From Anaerolineae bacterium (GTDB taxonomy: Bacteria; Chloroflexota; Anaerolineae; Anaerolineales; Villigracilaceae): 40,175 bases of DNA. Below the pieces are notes generated by a model that was not told where the DNA came from, did not search any database, and saw only the letters and a program-made list of their open reading frames with translations. Made by a program: the position numbers and the translations under genes. The stretch is from positions 1-40,175 of the forward strand of contig JAFLCF010000012.1 of NCBI GenBank assembly GCA_017303735.1. The letters run 5' to 3'. Positions 30,973-39,196 of the stretch are shown piece after piece; position 1 is the stretch's first letter; every line of letters starts with the position of its first letter.

Positions 30973-31929
30973 ATGACCAACGTCGCCACGCGCCTATTCA
31001 CTCTCATCACATTACTGCAAAACCAGCCCAATCCAAAAGCCAATGAATTGGCTGAAAAGTTAGGCGTTTCTCTGCGCACCGTCCACCGCTACTTTGCCAT
31101 GTTGGATGAAATGGGGATTCCCGTCTATGCCGAGCGCGGACCGTATGGCGGGTTCTCGCTGGTACGCGGATACAAACTTCCGCCGCTCACCTTTTCACTC
31201 GAAGAAGCCGTGGCAGTTTATCTCGGCACAGATTTGATCCGCGAGACTTGGGGCAGCTTATACCAAGCCGCGGCACTCAGCGCAATTGCAAAGGTAGAAA
31301 ACATCTTGCCTGATGAGCAACGCGCAGAAATTCAATGGGCACGGCGTTCACTCATTAGCACCAATCTTTACCGAGCCGAACTCACCAGCCTTTCACCAAT
31401 GATGGAAAAATTACGTGAAGCTGCACGCGAACAAGTACAGATTTCAATCCAGTATCAGGGATTTGCAAAAGAAAATGAGCAAAGACGAAAAGTAGATCCG
31501 TATGCTTTGGTGTTTCGCTCTGGCTGGTGGTATTTGGTAGGGTATTGTCATCTACGAAAGGCGGCGCGTACCTTTCGAGTTGACCGAATCCAAACCTTGA
31601 AAATGCTTACCACATCATTTGAACACCCCACAGATTTCGATGTGCAGGTCTATTTGCAAAAAGAGTTCAAGAATCAGCCCAGCATCCGCGCCCATTTGCA
31701 CTTTGTGCCAGAAGCAGCATTCATGGTCAAAAGCAATCTTTCCATGTGGGAATCAACGCATGAGAACAAAGATGGCAGCATGGATGTCACCCTCACCGCG
31801 CCCGACCCGCCCTGGCTGGCATCTATGACCTTGAGCTTTGCCAATTGGGTCACAGTGAAAGAGCCGCCAGAATTAAGAAGTATGGTGCAAGAGTGGGCTC
31901 AAGCGACTTTGGATCGCTATAAATCATAG
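30973..31929 (+). CDS. HTH-WYL domain transcriptional regulator
   Basis: 318 residues. An N-terminal DeoR-type helix-turn-helix (about 1-60; A-N-E-L-A-E-K-L-G-V-S-L-R-T-V-H-R) precedes Y-G-G-F-S-L-V-R-G-Y-K-L-P-P-L-T-F, a linker, and a WYL domain (about 145-215; G-W-W-Y-L-V-G-Y-C ... A-R-T-F-R-V-D-R-I) with a WCX C-terminus. WYL domains sense nucleic acids or other ligands, and several WYL regulators (for example PafBC) control DNA-damage genes. A perfect inverted repeat upstream is a candidate autoregulatory site. It begins a five-gene run; the ClbS-like gene follows 9 nt later, its AGGAGG overlapping this stop. Confidence 0.93.
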   Translation: MTNVATRLFTLITLLQNQPNPKANELAEKLGVSLRTVHRYFAMLDEMGIPVYAERGPYGGFSLVRGYKLPPLTFSLEEAVAVYLGTDLIRETWGSLYQAAALSAIAKVENILPDEQRAEIQWARRSLISTNLYRAELTSLSPMMEKLREAAREQVQISIQYQGFAKENEQRRKVDPYALVFRSGWWYLVGYCHLRKAARTFRVDRIQTLKMLTTSFEHPTDFDVQVYLQKEFKNQPSIRAHLHFVPEAAFMVKSNLSMWESTHENKDGSMDVTLTAPDPPWLASMTLSFANWVTVKEPPELRSMVQEWAQATLDRYKS

Positions 31930-31938
31930 GAGGCATAC

Positions 31939-32430
31939 ATGCCCAAACCGACCACAAAAAAAGAATTGATCGAAACTGCCCAAAAAGAACGTACAGCGTT
32001 GGAAGAACTTCTCTCAACTCTGACTCCCGAAAAAATGACCCAGCCTAATATGATCGGCGAATGGGCAATTAAAGATGTATTGGCACATCTCATTGAATGG
32101 GAAGGCATGGTCATGCAATGGTATGAGACCGGTAAAAAGGGCAAAACTCCTGCAGTACCTTCTGCCGAATACAACTGGGGGCAGTTACCCGCCCTGAACC
32201 ATGCCATATTCCTCAAGTATCGTGATAAATCGTTGATTGAAATCCAAAAAAATTTCAAAGCATCGTACAAAAAGGTACTCAAGACTATTGAGAACATCCC
32301 CGAAAAAGAGTTGTTCACCCGCAATATCTACCCGTGGACAAATAACAACCTGCTCGCCGCGTATTTCATCTCTGCTACGGGTAGTCACTATCGCTGGGCA
32401 CGAACAACGATTCGAAAAGCTACCAAATAA
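31939..32430 (+). CDS. ClbS/DfsB (DUF1706) family four-helix protein
   Basis: 163 residues. The pattern K-E-L-I-E-T-A, G-E-W-A-I-K-D-V-L-A-H-L-I-E-W-E-G-M followed by W-Y and a late S-H-Y-R-W-A matches the ClbS/DfsB family, DinB-like four-helix bundles. ClbS of the colibactin cluster is reported to hydrolyse the cyclopropane warhead, giving self-protection; other members are uncharacterised. Start ATG 31939 is set by AGGAGG at 31929-31934. It is encoded between the WYL regulator and the GyrI-like gene (15-nt gap). Substrate here is unknown; genotoxin hydrolysis is inferred from family and context. Confidence 0.88.
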   Translation: MPKPTTKKELIETAQKERTALEELLSTLTPEKMTQPNMIGEWAIKDVLAHLIEWEGMVMQWYETGKKGKTPAVPSAEYNWGQLPALNHAIFLKYRDKSLIEIQKNFKASYKKVLKTIENIPEKELFTRNIYPWTNNNLLAAYFISATGSHYRWARTTIRKATK

Positions 32431-32445
32431 CAAAAGGAGAAAACC

Positions 32446-33093
32446 ATGAAAATTCTAGACTTGAAAAAACAATACAAATCGCTCTATCAACCTTCGGCAA
32501 AGAAGATCGAGACCGTGCAAGTGCCAAAATTACAGTTCGCCATGATCGACGGTGCCATTGAAAAAGGTTCTGAGCCGGGCAAGTCGCTGCTCTTCGCCGA
32601 AGCGACGCAGGCGTTATACAGCTTGTCTTACACGCTCAAGTTCATGCTCAAGAAGCGCAAGACCAATGCCATTGATTACCCAGTCATGGCATTGGAGGGG
32701 TTGTGGTGGGTGGAAGACGGCTTCTTCGACATCACCGTCAAGGACAATTGGTTTTACACGCTCATGATCATGCAGCCGGATGTTATTACGTCTGAGATAT
32801 TTGAGGAAGCTCGAGAACAAGTCCGCAAAAAGAAGGGCGACAGTGACATGCTCAATAAGCTTCGGCTGACTCATTTCGAAGAAGGCTTGTGTGTTCAAAC
32901 CATGCATATCGGACCATACGCCACAGAACCCGCCACCATCGACCGTATGAAGGAATTCATGGCAGAGAATGGGCTGAAAGATGCTGTCGGACCGATTGGC
33001 GGAAAACATCATGAAATCTATCTCAGTGACCCACGCAAGGCTGCACCTGATAAAATGAAGACAGTATTGAGACACCCGGTAGTAAAACTTTAG
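32446..33093 (+). CDS. GyrI-like small-molecule-binding protein
   Basis: 215 residues. It shows the GyrI-like/SHS2 duplicated fold: V-Q-V-P-K-L-Q-F-A-M-I-D-G, the E-G-L-W-W motif at residues 84-88, L-C-V-Q-T-M-H-I-G-P-Y-A-T-E-P and the C-terminal G-K-H-H-E-I-Y-L-S-D-P-R-K with V-L-R-H-P-V. Stand-alone proteins of this type include members reported to hydrolyse cyclopropanoid DNA alkylators such as yatakemycin and CC-1065 analogues. AAAGGAG precedes ATG 32446. Direct neighbour of the ClbS-like gene. Whether the catalytic residues are all present needs alignment; simple ligand binding is the alternative. Confidence 0.88.
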   Translation: MKILDLKKQYKSLYQPSAKKIETVQVPKLQFAMIDGAIEKGSEPGKSLLFAEATQALYSLSYTLKFMLKKRKTNAIDYPVMALEGLWWVEDGFFDITVKDNWFYTLMIMQPDVITSEIFEEAREQVRKKKGDSDMLNKLRLTHFEEGLCVQTMHIGPYATEPATIDRMKEFMAENGLKDAVGPIGGKHHEIYLSDPRKAAPDKMKTVLRHPVVKL

Positions 33094-33111
33094 AAGTTGA
33101 AACGAGGTTCC

Positions 33112-33471
33112 ATGAACTGCTTTTACCACCCATCCACCCCCGCCGTTGGACAATGTAAATACTGCCAGCGCGGGCTTTGTCTCGAATGCACTGCCCTCGC
33201 AGATGATGTCCTCGCCTGCAAAGGTCGCCACGAAGACGAAGTCCATCAATTGGAGCAACTGACTGCCCGTAATCTTTTTCAGGCAAAACGCGTCAAATTG
33301 GTGTATATGCGCAACGCCACTTTTTACGGAATGGTCGGCGTGGCATTTGTCGGATTTGGCTGGTGGCAGTTGAAGTGGTTGGGATTGCAAGCGGCATTAT
33401 TTATTGCACTGGGTGTTTTTCTGCTTTACGCAGCCATTGCTAATTATCTCGAAGGGAGAAAATATAAATAG
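33112..33471 (+). CDS. B-box-type zinc-finger membrane protein
   Basis: 119 residues from ATG 33112; a TTG 15 nt upstream is less likely. The N-terminus has eight potential zinc ligands in B-box spacing: Cys3, His6, Cys15, Cys18, Cys23, Cys26, Cys36 and His40. Two hydrophobic segments follow (about 68-83 and 88-110). Such short B-box/membrane proteins occur in several bacterial phyla with unknown function. The stop codon overlaps the next start by 1 nt (TAGTG), so it is coupled to the phospholipase-C-like gene. Confidence 0.82.
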   Translation: MNCFYHPSTPAVGQCKYCQRGLCLECTALADDVLACKGRHEDEVHQLEQLTARNLFQAKRVKLVYMRNATFYGMVGVAFVGFGWWQLKWLGLQAALFIALGVFLLYAAIANYLEGRKYK

Positions 33472-34226
33472 TGGGCACATGGATCTGTCATCTCCGTATT
33501 GCAGAAAAACTACTTGACCATTTTCCCGAGCTAGACAAAGTCACTTTCACTTTCGGTAATCTCGCACCAGACTCGGGTATCCCAAACGAGAACTGGACGG
33601 AATTCGACCCGCCCAAGGAGGTAACGCACTTCCTAGAAAAAGGCGAAGGCGAGGGGATGATCCGCGACCTTGTGTATTACCGCGAATATCTCGCCGACAT
33701 CAACCCACAAGATAATATTCAAAAATACAGTTTTCGCTTGGGCTTTTTCACCCATCTCATCTGCGATATGTTGTGGTTTAAATATCTCGACGCCACGACC
33801 AAAACGGCATTTCAGGAGTTGATCACTGAAGATCAACAAAAAGCATGGAAATTGTTCAAAAAAGATTGGTACGGCATCGATCAGGTTTATAACCACACCC
33901 ATAAAGACGGTTTGTTCTGGAAGGTTATTCACAAAGAACCAAACCCGCCATCCTATCTGCCTTTCATCAAGGAAACTGCCCTGCATCAGCAATATGACTA
34001 CATTCGAAAATTCTACGGGGAATATGACCCGTACTGGTTCGAGGAAAGAAAATATCTCTACCTCAACGAAAGCACCATGAATCGGATCGTAGATGACACC
34101 GTCAGAGCGACTCTGTTCGCCCTTGAAAAAATCAAGGAAGTAGATCTCGAAAATCTGCAAAGCACGGTTCAGGTCCTGCCGCCAGAAATGATGTATCCTT
34201 ACGAAATGCCGCTCGGAGATATGTAA
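33471..34226 (+). CDS. Zinc-dependent phospholipase C-like protein
   Basis: 251 residues from GTG 33471, overlapping the previous stop. The opening W-I-C-H-L-R-I-A-E-K-L-L places His7 as the first likely zinc ligand. F-G-N-L-A-P-D-S (near residue 28) and F-F-T-H-L-I-C-D-M-L-W (near 90) supply further Asp/His ligands, as in the zinc-dependent PLC family. No signal peptide is visible, so a secreted phospholipase role is doubtful. Last gene of the run starting with the WYL regulator; the 156-bp gap downstream has no clear terminator or gene. Confidence 0.8.
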   Translation: MGTWICHLRIAEKLLDHFPELDKVTFTFGNLAPDSGIPNENWTEFDPPKEVTHFLEKGEGEGMIRDLVYYREYLADINPQDNIQKYSFRLGFFTHLICDMLWFKYLDATTKTAFQELITEDQQKAWKLFKKDWYGIDQVYNHTHKDGLFWKVIHKEPNPPSYLPFIKETALHQQYDYIRKFYGEYDPYWFEERKYLYLNESTMNRIVDDTVRATLFALEKIKEVDLENLQSTVQVLPPEMMYPYEMPLGDM

Positions 34227-34382
34227 CCTGCATAGTACCCAAATTACTATTATGATTTCAGTCAAAACCAAGTAGACTGATACAACATAAGACCAAAATA
34301 GTACGACTTGAACGTCACAGCCTTACTTTCATACTAGATCCTCTTTGTAAAACTTTAGAAGTATTTTCGATCACAAAGGGTT

Positions 34383-35636
34383 ATGAATATTTTCGAGGAT
34401 TTTTTCAATCTTTCCAACGACCCCATGACCATTGCCGACACCAATGGGAAAATCATTCATGCCAATAGCGTGTACACGGCCATTACCGGCTGGAGTGTGG
34501 ATGAGCTAAAAAAATTATCCTATTGGGAGCTGCTGCATCCCAACGACCACGAAAAAGCCAAAGCCGCGATCAGAACCCTTCAAGCTGGTCACCCGGTCTT
34601 TGCACTTGAATATCGATTCCTTTGCAAAGACGGCAGCTATAAATCCTTCATCGCAAACATCAATCGAAATAAAAACAGCGGACACCTATACGCCCTAAGC
34701 CGATTAAAGGATGGGCAGGTCATTCCCTATATTATTGTTGCCAACATGGCTCCTGTGGCAGTGCTGATCGTAAATACCAACGGAATCATCATTCACGCCA
34801 ACGCGCTGGCAGAATCAATGTTTGGATATGAGAACGGCGAAGTACAGGGCAAGCCGATTGAAAACTTCATCCCTGATCGATTTCGAAATAAGCATAAAGC
34901 CCATCGAAATACGTATCAAGAAAACCCAACCATTCGCCCAATGGGGTCGCATTACAATCTAAAAGGGCTGAAAAAGAACGGCATGGAACTACGGGTGGAT
35001 ATTGCCCTGAACCCCCTGCACGAAAATAATGAACTATATGTTGCCTGCTCCATTCTCGATATTACTGAAAAAATAAACACGTCTGAACTGGCACTTAATC
35101 TGGAGAAAGAAAACCAGCGTCTCGCAGATCTCGCCCAACGCGACCCACTTACCCACACGTTCAACCGCCGCACCATGGACGAACTATTTCCAAAGATCGC
35201 GAAGGAATGCCAGACCCACAATAAAAGTGTCTCCACGATCATGCTGGATGTAGATCATTTCAAGAAATTTAACGACACGTATGGGCACCAAACCGGCGAT
35301 GAACTCCTAAAAGAACTTGCCCAACTCGCCAAAAAACTGATCCGCGATAATGATATTCTTGTACGCTATGGCGGTGAAGAATTCTTTGTCATCATGCCAA
35401 ACTGCGATCAACGTCAGGCAATCGAAGTCGCAGAGCGCATCCGTTTTGCGCTTGAAAAAGCCATGACCCTAGGTTACAGGGTCACAGCAAGTTTCGGGAT
35501 TAGTACATACGACTTCAATGATTCTCAACTGGATGAAACAGAAATCCTGGCAAAACTCATAGACGAATCAGACCAGGCGCTTTATCGTGCCAAAGAAAAT
35601 GGCAGGAATTGCACCCGGCATTTTTCACTCGCCTAA
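34383..35636 (+). CDS. Diguanylate cyclase with two PAS domains
   Basis: 417 residues. PAS 1 spans about 5-105 (P-M-T-I-A-D-T-N-G-K-I-I-H-A-N) and PAS 2 about 118-235 (A-V-L-I-V-N-T-N-G-I-I-I-H-A-N-A). A short coiled coil leads to the GGDEF domain (about 250-415). The active-site loop is G-G-E-E-F at residues 330-334, a functional variant. R-D-N-D five residues before it forms an RxxD inhibitory I-site, so product feedback by c-di-GMP is expected. No membrane segment was seen, so it is a cytosolic sensor. No c-di-GMP effector is nearby. Confidence 0.95.
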   Translation: MNIFEDFFNLSNDPMTIADTNGKIIHANSVYTAITGWSVDELKKLSYWELLHPNDHEKAKAAIRTLQAGHPVFALEYRFLCKDGSYKSFIANINRNKNSGHLYALSRLKDGQVIPYIIVANMAPVAVLIVNTNGIIIHANALAESMFGYENGEVQGKPIENFIPDRFRNKHKAHRNTYQENPTIRPMGSHYNLKGLKKNGMELRVDIALNPLHENNELYVACSILDITEKINTSELALNLEKENQRLADLAQRDPLTHTFNRRTMDELFPKIAKECQTHNKSVSTIMLDVDHFKKFNDTYGHQTGDELLKELAQLAKKLIRDNDILVRYGGEEFFVIMPNCDQRQAIEVAERIRFALEKAMTLGYRVTASFGISTYDFNDSQLDETEILAKLIDESDQALYRAKENGRNCTRHFSLA

Positions 35637-35696
35637 AATGCAACTCCCTTCGGGCATTTGCGTAAGCATAGATGTAAACAAACGAAAGGAGTAAAC

Positions 35697-35888
35697 ATGA
35701 ACGACATCAAAACCCTCACGCGGAGCAAATCCAACCGCATGATTGCTGGTGTGTGTGCTGGTCTCGGTGACTATATCAACATCGACCCAACCATCGTCCG
35801 CCTGTTATTTGTGCTGGGATTCTTCACTTTCAACGGTGCTATGCTGATCGTGTATCTCATCATAGCAATCGTCACACCCGAGCAATAA
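35697..35888 (+). CDS. PspC domain protein
   Basis: 63 residues from ATG 35697, chosen for AAAGGAG at 35685-35691. The sequence T-R-S-K-S-N-R-M-I-A-G-V-C-A-G-L-G-D-Y-I-N-I-D-P-T-I-V-R-L is the PspC signature, followed by one hydrophobic helix (about 36-57). PspC proteins take part in envelope-stress responses. Here it stands alone and is followed by a terminator. Confidence 0.93.
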   Translation: MNDIKTLTRSKSNRMIAGVCAGLGDYINIDPTIVRLLFVLGFFTFNGAMLIVYLIIAIVTPEQ

Positions 35889-35889
35889 T

Positions 35890-35924
35890 AAAAATAAGGC
35901 AACCTCTTGGGTTGCCTTATTTTT
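35890..35924. terminator. Bidirectional terminator between pspC-like gene and the minus-strand signalling unit
   Basis: AAAAATAAGGCAACC (35890-35904) and GGTTGCCTTATTTTT (35910-35924) form a 15-bp stem. T runs flank it on both strands. The minus-strand gene's stop codon (35919-35917) lies inside the stem. Confidence 0.93.
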
Positions 35925-37122
35925 TCTTGTGCGTTTGGGTTAAATCTTTTATCCGCTTCGTTTCATCTTGCCTTAAATCTTCGGCCATTTGAGCCAGTTT
36001 ATCTGCCTCGTCAAAATACATGGTTGAGATCAAATGAGACCTGGATTTTTCTATTGTAGTTACGATCGGGCTTTTTAGGAATTTACGAACCTCTCCAAAC
36101 TTATCGCGGGCTAGTTGTTTCCGACTTCCATCTTGTGTCCAGTAATGTGCTAACAACCCGAGCAGGTCAGTGGCGAATTCATCTGGCAAGGGGCTATACC
36201 CACCGGCAAGGGTGGTCATTTTATCCAACGCAGCAACGAACACAAAATCATGCTTTTCTCTCACAGCGCAAGACCCGAGCTCAAATAATGCCTGGCTGAC
36301 TTCGGTTAACATTTCCGATTTCGGCAAGGCAAGTTCAAGCGAATCGATATAAGCAAGGATGATATTATCCCGCTCCACTGATTTGAAATTTATAATTAAT
36401 GTCTGTCCTAATTTACTAATGGCATGGATCGCCCGCTGCCGGTCGTTATCCATTCGCGCTGCAGATGTCGCTAGAATAGCACCGAGAATCTTTATAGCCT
36501 TGTCGTAATTGGCAAGGTCTTTCGACTCAGGGTCTGAAGCCAGCATATGCACCAATTCGTCGATCAAAGCTTCAAATGAATCACCTTCATATTTTTGATC
36601 AACTAACATGGTTTTAGTGATTTCCATTAAAGCTTCCACTACCATTTGGCGTTCGTGACCCGGATCACACTGTTTACCCAGGTTTGCTAGGTCTGCAAAA
36701 GCGCTGCCACCGACCCTTCCTGAACTATTGATAATCTGGTTTACATCATGAGTTAATTTTTCAACAATTCGTTCCCTGCGTCCATATTGTTCGGGGATGC
36801 TTTTTGCCACCAGAATGGCAAGCCAAAAAAGAAAACCGAACACTCCCAACCAGATCGCCTGCTCAATCAGCAAACGATTATCATCTGATACATCTATGCC
36901 AACTAGAGTCTCCAATTGATTAAACAGGATAACCACCCCAAATTCCAAGGTTAGACCAATTAAGATAATAAAGAGAGCTCGTTTAAGAAAATACTGAACG
37001 TCCAACCGGTTCTCTTTCATGGCAGCTCTACGTTCCGCCGGTGAGATCAACTGCAAAACCAGGGCTGGGATGCCTACCAAAAATATTAAAAGGGTCAGAA
37101 TTCCATCGAATGGAATTTCCAC
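35917..37122 (-). CDS. Membrane protein with a large helical cytosolic domain, unknown
   Basis: 401 residues. Three hydrophobic helices lie at about 6-24, 47-67 and 88-108. The remaining 290 residues are soluble and mainly helical, with repeated A-L/L-A-rich segments reminiscent of HEAT or TPR-type repeats, and a very charged C-terminus (Lys/Asp/Glu, ending K-K-K). I recognise no named family. It begins 7 nt after the receiver-like gene, so it is co-transcribed with it and with the kinase; it may be the output or the membrane anchor of that system (inference). Confidence 0.78.
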   Translation of the reverse strand: MEIPFDGILTLLIFLVGIPALVLQLISPAERRAAMKENRLDVQYFLKRALFIILIGLTLEFGVVILFNQLETLVGIDVSDDNRLLIEQAIWLGVFGFLFWLAILVAKSIPEQYGRRERIVEKLTHDVNQIINSSGRVGGSAFADLANLGKQCDPGHERQMVVEALMEITKTMLVDQKYEGDSFEALIDELVHMLASDPESKDLANYDKAIKILGAILATSAARMDNDRQRAIHAISKLGQTLIINFKSVERDNIILAYIDSLELALPKSEMLTEVSQALFELGSCAVREKHDFVFVAALDKMTTLAGGYSPLPDEFATDLLGLLAHYWTQDGSRKQLARDKFGEVRKFLKSPIVTTIEKSRSHLISTMYFDEADKLAQMAEDLRQDETKRIKDLTQTHKKK

Positions 37123-37129
37123 GGCTATC

Positions 37130-37621
37130 TCACTTTCCTTTGCGGGATTCGTCCCGCAAATCCATGATCATATTTATAATCTCTATAAGAATAGTATCAG
37201 TGAGACCGGCAGTTTTGTGTTGATACACTTTAATCCCTAGCTCATCCAATCGGTCGTGAAGTTGAGAATCATCCTCTACTGTAAAAACCCCCACATGATG
37301 AGGTTTTATCCAAGCTGGTGGCGGGGATGGATATCCGGAATGACCATTGAACATCCACGCGGCAAGTTCCAGACCAAGCTGTGCCTGAGCTTTATCTTCA
37401 CCTCTCTCCCGATAAAGGCGGATCCAGTAATCATCTATACCCGGCGGTAAACGCATATCAAGGATGATGGCATCATACTCTTTTGTATTCAAATATCTCA
37501 CGGCACTCGTAACTTCTTCCGCCAAATTCATATCATATTTCCCGCTGATATAAATCGGACCCGTCATTTTTCGTAGTTCAAGCCGCGCACTGTCTTCCAC
37601 CCATAATACTTTGAGTTTCAC
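37130..37621 (-). CDS. Receiver-like domain protein
   Basis: 163 residues. Response-regulator landmarks are present: V-L-W-V-E-D-S (Glu9/Asp10), phospho-acceptor candidate Asp55 in I-I-L-D-M-R-L-P-P-G, Thr114 in V-F-T-V-E-D, and Lys136 in V-Y-Q-H-K-T. The stretch from 62 to 106 is longer than in ordinary receivers and contains W-M-F-N-G-H-S-G-Y-P-S-P-P-P, so it is a divergent type. No DNA-binding domain. It lies 24 nt after the kinase gene and 7 nt before the membrane-protein gene. Confidence 0.8.
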   Translation of the reverse strand: MKLKVLWVEDSARLELRKMTGPIYISGKYDMNLAEEVTSAVRYLNTKEYDAIILDMRLPPGIDDYWIRLYRERGEDKAQAQLGLELAAWMFNGHSGYPSPPPAWIKPHHVGVFTVEDDSQLHDRLDELGIKVYQHKTAGLTDTILIEIINMIMDLRDESRKGK

Positions 37622-37645
37622 ATTGAGCCTCCCAGCAGATAAAAT

Positions 37646-39160
37646 TCATCCTTTGCCCAAAGAAGGCAGGATCATGGTCACTTTGGTAAGGAAGGGTTGC
37701 TTATAATAATTTTCATTCTTTTCGTTATAAGAGCCCCGAAAAGCAGGGTGACTCTCAATCTCCAGTCGTCCATTATGAGCTTCTGCTACTCGTCGGGCAT
37801 CGGTAAGTCCGATGCCCGTACCGAGACGCCCGCGATCCTTGGACAATTCACCACGATAGCCTAGCTCGAAGATTCGCCCTGTCTCGATCTCGTCACGTTT
37901 GATCGGCACACCCCAATTTTCGAACTCGATATGGGCCAAACCTTCTCGCACTGAAGCACGCACTGAAACCCAAGCAGGTTTTGTCCGTTCAGGGTCACGC
38001 CGCCAGGAATATTTGATTGCATTATGCAAAAGGTTCGTCAGGGCGCGCATCAATTCCTGTTGAACAACATTCACCTGAATATCTTCCACCTCGCGACTGT
38101 CGATTTCGATCTTCAAACTGCGGGCATATTCGGCAAGCCGGCGTCCACTTTCCTCAACCATTGATCTTACATTCAACTGGACAGGTGCGGATACCTTCCG
38201 CTTATCGGTGGTAATAAATTCACGTAAGCTGTGGATAGTGTAATCCATTTGGATAACTGCCGCCCGCGTTTCAAGGACTTCGATTAGGTTTGCCAGGCGC
38301 TCCAAATGCCAAGCTGTATTTTGCAATTCACGAACCAACTCGCGCGGCAAATTCCCCGATGAAATAAACCCATGGATCTGCCCAACCTCATTGGCAACCT
38401 TGCGTAAGGTCACCGAATACAATTCCGGGGCAGGGATGCGTTCTTTGAAATCACGCAGCAATTCGAGGAAGCTATGTAATTTATTCCATTGCACCGCAGG
38501 TAATGCTTTCAACCTTCTTTCCTCGTCTGCGCTTTGAAGCATTCGCTCGATCACACTCGCAAGCAGGTTGGCATGTTCCGTTAAAAGCCGTTCCGCCTCT
38601 TCTGGTTGTGGAACGGCAAAATCTCGAAACGGCTTCGGTTCGAATGCTTCCACTAAAGCATCCATCGTCTGCTTCACCATCACAAGTGTGGTCGTATTTG
38701 CATGCAAAATACGCCCAATATCGAAACGCAATTCTTCCACACGTTCCTGTAAATCCTTTTCGTGCATTCGGGTCGCATAATTTTGAGTAACATCCACTAT
38801 GCAACCTGCAAACCCGACCAACTTGCCGCACTCATCTAAAAGGAATTTACAGTGATCTTCAAGGTAAAAGTCTTTCATTCCCACCCGAAAATGAAGAGTC
38901 GAATGGTCCTCCCGTACCCCTTGCAAAACCAGACGACTTGCCTTTTCTACTTCGCCATCTCGGTCAGCAGCCTGCGCGTAAAAATTCTTGATATTCGCCT
39001 GCACCTCCCCATCCAACGGCAAATTCAAGATATCACGCATCACTTTATTTGCAAAAACGAACTGCCCATCGAGGGATGTCATATACACCCCGATGGGCAG
39101 TTCATGCATATCGAACTCATTGAAATAACTGAAATGGGGCTGGTTTTCCTGCATATTCAT
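37646..39160 (-). CDS. PAS-containing sensor histidine kinase, atypical H-box
   Basis: 504 residues from ATG 39160; a TTG 21 nt upstream overlaps the -10 box. A PAS domain spans about 15-125 (L-P-I-G-V-Y-M-T-S-L-D-G-Q-F). The next helical region lacks the usual S-H-E-[LF]-R-T-P; His153 in G-R-I-L-H-A-N-T-T-T is the best phospho-acceptor candidate. A long helical region (about 200-340) precedes a clear HATPase: N-L-L-H-N-A-I-K-Y-S (N box) and G-T-G-I-G-L-T-D-A (G2), with F-E-N-W-G-V-P-I in place of the usual D-[TN]-G-x-G. Probably cytosolic. It is the first gene of a three-gene unit with a receiver-like protein and a membrane protein. Confidence 0.88.
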   Translation of the reverse strand: MNMQENQPHFSYFNEFDMHELPIGVYMTSLDGQFVFANKVMRDILNLPLDGEVQANIKNFYAQAADRDGEVEKASRLVLQGVREDHSTLHFRVGMKDFYLEDHCKFLLDECGKLVGFAGCIVDVTQNYATRMHEKDLQERVEELRFDIGRILHANTTTLVMVKQTMDALVEAFEPKPFRDFAVPQPEEAERLLTEHANLLASVIERMLQSADEERRLKALPAVQWNKLHSFLELLRDFKERIPAPELYSVTLRKVANEVGQIHGFISSGNLPRELVRELQNTAWHLERLANLIEVLETRAAVIQMDYTIHSLREFITTDKRKVSAPVQLNVRSMVEESGRRLAEYARSLKIEIDSREVEDIQVNVVQQELMRALTNLLHNAIKYSWRRDPERTKPAWVSVRASVREGLAHIEFENWGVPIKRDEIETGRIFELGYRGELSKDRGRLGTGIGLTDARRVAEAHNGRLEIESHPAFRGSYNEKNENYYKQPFLTKVTMILPSLGKG

Positions 39161-39169
39161 ACTTCCGAT

Positions 39170-39175
39170 AGTATA
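39170..39175 (-). promoter_or_regulatory. Candidate -10 box of the kinase unit
   Basis: TATACT on the minus strand (39175 to 39170) ends 9 nt before ATG 39160; no Shine-Dalgarno is present. Confidence 0.45.
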
Positions 39176-39196
39176 CAACAAGTTCGCCTGCGAAGA

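Noticed and set aside
32614..33390. 258-residue frame antisense to the GyrI-like and B-box genes
   Set aside because: Both plus-strand genes have clear motifs and ribosome sites; the antisense frame spans their gap without its own signals.
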